Below are positions 60,443-64,000 of a stretch of DNA of 64,000 nucleotides, in pieces. Below the pieces are notes generated by a model. The model did not search any database and was not told the origin of the DNA. It worked only from the letters and a program-made list of their open reading frames with translations. The first letter of the stretch is position 1. Each line of letters starts with the position of its first letter. The DNA is from Gemmobacter caeruleus. Its GTDB lineage: Bacteria; Pseudomonadota; Alphaproteobacteria; Rhodobacterales; Rhodobacteraceae. The stretch spans positions 28,870-92,869 of the forward strand of contig NZ_VKKX01000001.1 of NCBI RefSeq assembly GCF_008271655.1, written 5' to 3'. A program made the translations under genes and the position numbers.

Positions 60443-61978
60443 ATGCAGCAGAATCAGCAGTCGGATGCGCTTCGACTGGATGGCGTTGCCCATTCCTATG
60501 GCCCGAACCAGGTGTTGACCGGCATTGACCTGCACGTCGCGCCGGGCGAGGTGGTGGCGCTTGCGGGTGAGAACGGCGCCGGCAAATCGACGCTGATGAG
60601 GATCATCGGGGGCTATCTTGCGCCCGGAGCGGGCCGGGTGACCTGGCAGGGCACCCCTGTCCCCGCCGATCTTCACCGCGCCGAGGCGCAAGGCATCAAA
60701 CTGGTGCATCAGGAATTCGCCCTGCTCCCCGACATGACGGTGGCCGAGAATATCCATCTGGGGTGCGAGCCTTTGCGCTTTGGCCTGATCGACCGGGCGC
60801 GGATGCGACGGGACTCGGCGGCGGCGCTGGCTCTGTTGAACGCAAGGATCGACCCGGACACACCCATGGCCCGGCTGCCGGTGGCAAGCTGGCAGATCGT
60901 CGAACTGGCCAAGGCCTTTCATGCGCGCCCGCGTCTCTTGCTGATGGACGAGCCAACCGCCGTGCTGGGCCGGGACGAGACTGCGGCGCTGTTTGCCCGC
61001 ATCCGCAGCTTCACCGCCACAGGCGGGGCGGTGATCTTCACCTCGCACCGGCTGGACGAGGTGCGCGAGATCGCCAACCGGGTGACCGTGCTGCGCGATG
61101 GTCGGATCACGCTGGACCGGCCGACGGCCGAGGTCAGCGAGCATGATATCGCCTCGGCCATGGTCGGGCGTGAAATGTCGGACCTGTTCGCGCCGCGCAT
61201 CGCCCCCGCCGCCTCGGCGCCCATCCTGAAGGTAGAGGGGCTGACCGTGCGGCGCGAGATCGGCGCGCCGGTGCAGGATGCCGGGTTCAGCCTGCACCCT
61301 GGCGAAGTGCTGGGTATCGCCGGGCTCGTCGGTTCGGGCCGGACCGAGATGATGGAGGCGCTGGCGGGCCTGCGCCCGGCAACTGCCCGCCGCTTCACCC
61401 TGCGCGGGCAGGACCGCCCGCTGCCCCGCAGCCGCGAGGCATGGCGCCTCGGCATCGCTTACCTGACCGAAGACCGCAAGGCGCGCGGGCTTCTGCTGGA
61501 CAAGTCGCTGGTGGTGAATGCCGACCTGACGCTTGGCGCGCTACGCGGTGCGGCGGTCATTGACGCGAAGGGCGAAAGGGCGCGCTATCTGGCCGCGCAA
61601 GCCCGGTTCGACATCCGCGCCGCCTCGGCCGAGACAGCGGCGGGCAAGCTGTCGGGTGGCAACCAGCAGAAGCTGCTGCTGGCCAAGACACTGGCGCCGG
61701 AACCGGACATCGTGATTCTGGACGAACCCACGCGCGGGGTGGATATCGGCGCCAAGGCGCAGATTTACCACCTGATCGCCGAACTGGCTGCCGCCGGGAA
61801 GGCCGTCGCCGTGATTTCCTCCGAATTGCCCGAACTGATCGGCCTTGCCCACCGCATTCTGGTCATGGACCGGGGCCGTGTCGCGGGCGTGCTGACCCAA
61901 CCCGAAAACGGACATTTGACCGAGGGCGAGATCCTGCGCCTCGGGCTTGGCCTCGCGAACCAGGAGCTTTCCGCATGA
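60443..61978 (+). CDS. sugar ABC ATPase (two nucleotide domains)
   Basis: A 511-residue RbsA-class double ATPase. First site: [40 protein letters not shown] and LLMDEPTAVLGRDE; the usual SGGQ-like signature is absent in the first half, as often seen. Second site: [40 protein letters not shown] and [34 protein letters not shown] precedes the ATG. It differs clearly from the other ATPase in the window and is GC-richer. It overlaps the permease gene by four bases. Confidence 0.92.
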   Translation: MQQNQQSDALRLDGVAHSYGPNQVLTGIDLHVAPGEVVALAGENGAGKSTLMRIIGGYLAPGAGRVTWQGTPVPADLHRAEAQGIKLVHQEFALLPDMTVAENIHLGCEPLRFGLIDRARMRRDSAAALALLNARIDPDTPMARLPVASWQIVELAKAFHARPRLLLMDEPTAVLGRDETAALFARIRSFTATGGAVIFTSHRLDEVREIANRVTVLRDGRITLDRPTAEVSEHDIASAMVGREMSDLFAPRIAPAASAPILKVEGLTVRREIGAPVQDAGFSLHPGEVLGIAGLVGSGRTEMMEALAGLRPATARRFTLRGQDRPLPRSREAWRLGIAYLTEDRKARGLLLDKSLVVNADLTLGALRGAAVIDAKGERARYLAAQARFDIRAASAETAAGKLSGGNQQKLLLAKTLAPEPDIVILDEPTRGVDIGAKAQIYHLIAELAAAGKAVAVISSELPELIGLAHRILVMDRGRVAGVLTQPENGHLTEGEILRLGLGLANQELSA

Positions 61979-62967
61979 GCGATACGACGATCCCCCGGCC
62001 TGCCACCAGCATGCGTCACAGTATCGGGCGTATGGGGCCGTTGCTGGCGCTGCTGCTGCTTTTCGTGCTGGGCGCGGTGTCCAGCGACACCTTCCTCACG
62101 GTCGAGAACATCCTGAACGTGCTGACCCGGTCGTCCATCATCGGCATCATCGCCATCGGCGCCACCTTCGTCATCACTGCCCGCGGTCTGGACCTTTCGG
62201 TCGGCGCGATGGCGGCGCTGGTGGCGGGGTTGTCGATCATGGCGATGAATGCGCTGTCCGCCAGCGTCTCGCCCGTGCTGGCGCTGTTGCTCGGCATGGG
62301 GGCGGCGCTGCTGATCGGTGCTGCGGGCGGGCTGGTGAACGGCGCGCTGACCGTCTACGCCCGGATCGAGGCCTTCATCGTCACGCTGGGCACCATGGGC
62401 ATGATGCGCTCGCTGGTGACATGGATGTCGGATGGCGGCTCGATTTCGCTCGACTTCGCGCTGCGCGACGTGGGGCGCCCGCTCTATTATGGCACGGTTC
62501 TGGGGATTCCGGTTCCGGTGCTGGTTTTTGCGGTGCTGGCCCTGCTGGGCGAGATCGTGATGACCCGGCTGCGCTTCGGTCGCCATGTCACGGCCATCGG
62601 TTCTAACCCCGACGTGTCGCGGTATTCGGCGATCCCGGTGGATCGGGTGCGGCTGGCGACCTATCTGCTGCAAGGCGTCTGCGTCGCCCTTGCCACGCTT
62701 ATCTATGTGCCGCGCCTCGGCGCGGTCACCCCTTCGACAGGCATCCTGTGGGAATTGGAGGCGATTGCCGCCGTGATCATCGGGGGCACCGCGCTGGCGG
62801 GCGGACATGGCAGGGTCTGGGGCACGGTGGTCGGCGTGCTGATCCTCGGCCTTGTCGCCAACATCCTGAACCTTACCGCCTTCTTCAGCCCCCATCTGAA
62901 CGGGCTGTTCCAGGGCGCCATCATCGTCATCGCCGTGCTGCTGCAACGCAAGCGCGCCGCTGCCTGA
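61975..62967 (+). CDS. sugar ABC permease (RbsC family)
   Basis: A 330-residue permease with eight or more helices. RbsC-family blocks are ATFVITARGLDLSVGAMAAL, IEAFIVTLGTMGMMRSLVTW, AIGSNPDVSRYSAIPVDRVR and IAAVIIGGTALAGGHGRVWG. The start ATGA overlaps the ATPase stop. The substrate is unknown; inositol isomers or a related sugar are inferred from the shared operator. Confidence 0.92.
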   Translation: MSDTTIPRPATSMRHSIGRMGPLLALLLLFVLGAVSSDTFLTVENILNVLTRSSIIGIIAIGATFVITARGLDLSVGAMAALVAGLSIMAMNALSASVSPVLALLLGMGAALLIGAAGGLVNGALTVYARIEAFIVTLGTMGMMRSLVTWMSDGGSISLDFALRDVGRPLYYGTVLGIPVPVLVFAVLALLGEIVMTRLRFGRHVTAIGSNPDVSRYSAIPVDRVRLATYLLQGVCVALATLIYVPRLGAVTPSTGILWELEAIAAVIIGGTALAGGHGRVWGTVVGVLILGLVANILNLTAFFSPHLNGLFQGAIIVIAVLLQRKRAAA

Positions 62968-62992
62968 GCCTGACTTTCAACCGGAGGAAACC

Positions 62993-63880
62993 ATGAAATC
63001 CCATCTGTCCAGACGCCATATGCTGATCGCCGGCGCCGCCGGCCTGACCCTGCCCGCCGCGGTGCCCGCCCTGGCGCAGGAAGCCGGCAAGACCGCCCGG
63101 ATCGGCATCGCCATCCCCGCCGCCACGCATGGCTGGACCGGCGGCCTGAACTACCAGACCGAGCGCACCATCGCCGCGCTGAAGACCGCTTTCCCCGGTC
63201 TCGACTTCGTGCTGACCACCGCAGGCGACGTGCAGGCCCAGGTCAACAATGTCGAGGATCTGGTCGCGCAGGGCATTGATGCGCTGGTGATCCTGCCGAT
63301 GGAAAGCGACCCGCTGACCGAGCCGGTGAAGGCCGCGAAGGCCCGTGGCATCTTCATCACCGCCGTGGACCGCGGCCTGTCGGAAGAAGGGGTCGAGGAT
63401 CTGTATGTCGGCGGCAATAACCCGCAATACGGCACCATCGCGGCGCAGTATTTCCGGCAAAAGTTCCCGCAGGGCGGCAAGATCGTGGTCATGCGCGGCA
63501 TCCCGACCGCCATCGACAACATCCGCATCGAGGCCTTCAATGCCGCGCTGGAAGGTTCGGGGATCGAGGTGCTGGACATGCAATATGCCAACTGGAACCC
63601 CGACAAGGGCTTTGAGGTGATGCAGGACTTCCTGACCCGGTTCGACCATATCGACGGGGTCTGGGCAGGCGACGACGACGCCGCGCTTGGCGCCAAGGCC
63701 GCCATCGAACAGGCGGGTCGGGCCGAGGGGATGAAGCTTCTGGGCGGGTCCGGCATGAACCGGGCGATCAAGATGATCATGGACGGAGATCCGCTGATTG
63801 ACGCCGACATCTTCTACCCGCCGACGCTGATCATCCCGGCGATCTCTGTCACCGCGATGCGCTATGCGGTGCAGGGGTAA
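62993..63880 (+). CDS. sugar ABC binding protein, C-terminus probably truncated
   Basis: A 295-residue type I periplasmic binding protein. The N-terminus MKSHLSRRHMLIAGAAGLTL has a twin-arginine look and the signal ends near ALA. It shows KTARIGIAIPAATHGWTGGL, VDRGLSEEGVEDLYVGGNN and GVWAGDDDAALGAKAAIEQA. It stops at IPAISVTAMRYAVQG, where relatives continue roughly 25-30 residues to close the C-terminal lobe. An IS3-type element begins immediately after, so the end was probably cut off by insertion. The protein may not fold or transport normally. GGAGGAAACC precedes the ATG. Confidence 0.82.
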   Translation: MKSHLSRRHMLIAGAAGLTLPAAVPALAQEAGKTARIGIAIPAATHGWTGGLNYQTERTIAALKTAFPGLDFVLTTAGDVQAQVNNVEDLVAQGIDALVILPMESDPLTEPVKAAKARGIFITAVDRGLSEEGVEDLYVGGNNPQYGTIAAQYFRQKFPQGGKIVVMRGIPTAIDNIRIEAFNAALEGSGIEVLDMQYANWNPDKGFEVMQDFLTRFDHIDGVWAGDDDAALGAKAAIEQAGRAEGMKLLGGSGMNRAIKMIMDGDPLIDADIFYPPTLIIPAISVTAMRYAVQG

Positions 63881-64000
63881 TCCCCCCCGAAAGTAAGGGG
63901 CTGCATAAGTAGAATTTTCTCGGCAAGATGAACGAGGAGATTCTGAATGAAGACAAGCAGATACACTGAAGCGCAGATCCTTGCTATCCTGCGCCAGGCC
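63881..64000 (+). mobile_element. left end of an IS3-family insertion sequence
   Basis: The sequence from about 63881 (TCCCCCCCGAAAGTAAGGGG) looks like an IS3-group terminal repeat and leader. It is followed by AACGAGGAGATTCTGA and the start of orfA. Only the left end is in the window, so target duplication and completeness cannot be judged. The exact outer base is uncertain and may include the TAA stop of the preceding gene. Confidence 0.7.
63947..64000 (+). CDS. IS3-family transposase OrfA, 5' end only
   Basis: Eighteen codons, MKTSRYTEAQILAILRQA, match the conserved start of IS3-family OrfA (usual MKKSRFTEEQIIAILKEA), the first helix of its helix-turn-helix. GAGGAG lies 10 bases upstream. 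The gene runs off the right edge. Confidence 0.85.
   Translation, partial: MKTSRYTEAQILAILRQA

Overview
GC-rich DNA from an alphaproteobacterium, most likely Rhodobacteraceae and Paracoccus-like. Supporting signs are the repABC replicon, the gene families and the codon bias towards C/G. A complete repABC cassette at about 26.4-30.1 kb, with an antisense RNA between repB and repC and two 16-bp parS-like palindromes just after repC, indicates that this is the origin region of a large plasmid or chromid. No rRNA or tRNA gene was seen.

Layout. (1) 0-2.7 kb: a YgiD-type dioxygenase (cut by the window edge), a DoxX protein and a Rossmann reductase, divergent from a LysR regulator. (2) 2.8-4.6 kb: a scarred junction. 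A TctE-like histidine kinase has lost its N-terminus to an IS21-family remnant carrying a frameshifted istB end. (3) 4.6-9.2 kb: sulfate transport sbp-cysT-cysW-cysA with a small upstream gene and a divergent Lrp/AsnC regulator. (4) 9.2-16.1 kb: a DMT exporter with a divergent LysR, an OsmC protein, an ACR3 arsenite exporter, and an emrR-emrA-emrB multidrug efflux operon. (5) 16.1-24.5 kb: an AfuABC-type transporter facing a two-component system and a HAD phosphatase, probably one sugar-phosphate uptake unit. (6) 24.5-30.1 kb: a 5'-truncated LuxR gene, a Hint-domain protein and repABC.

(7) 30.2-41.3 kb: a ten-gene catabolic operon under a divergent FadR-type GntR regulator. It encodes an AA_synth/DUF1185 protein, an alpha/beta hydrolase, a flavin reductase, a luciferase-like monooxygenase, an aldehyde dehydrogenase, a polyamine-type ABC importer and a succinate-semialdehyde-type dehydrogenase. 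Its logic resembles the Rut pyrimidine pathway, but no known substrate fits. (8) 41.3-63.9 kb: an inositol regulon containing an inositol ABC importer, IolG, IolD, IolE, further Gfo/Idh/MocA dehydrogenases, an SDR, two isomerase/epimerase-type enzymes (counting IolE), an HpaI aldolase, a semialdehyde dehydrogenase and a hydroxyacid dehydrogenase. A second sugar ABC importer follows. An RpiR-family regulator lies inside the region, and a shared TGCAA...TTGCA palindrome occurs at four promoters. IolB, IolC, IolJ and IolA are absent from the window. (9) The right edge is the start of an IS3-family element that appears to have removed the C-terminus of the last sugar-binding protein.

Overall the window reads as an accessory replicon carrying several uptake-plus-catabolism modules. 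Each module has its own local regulator, and insertion-sequence scars separate some of the blocks. Functional calls come from motif and family recognition by eye; no database search was possible.
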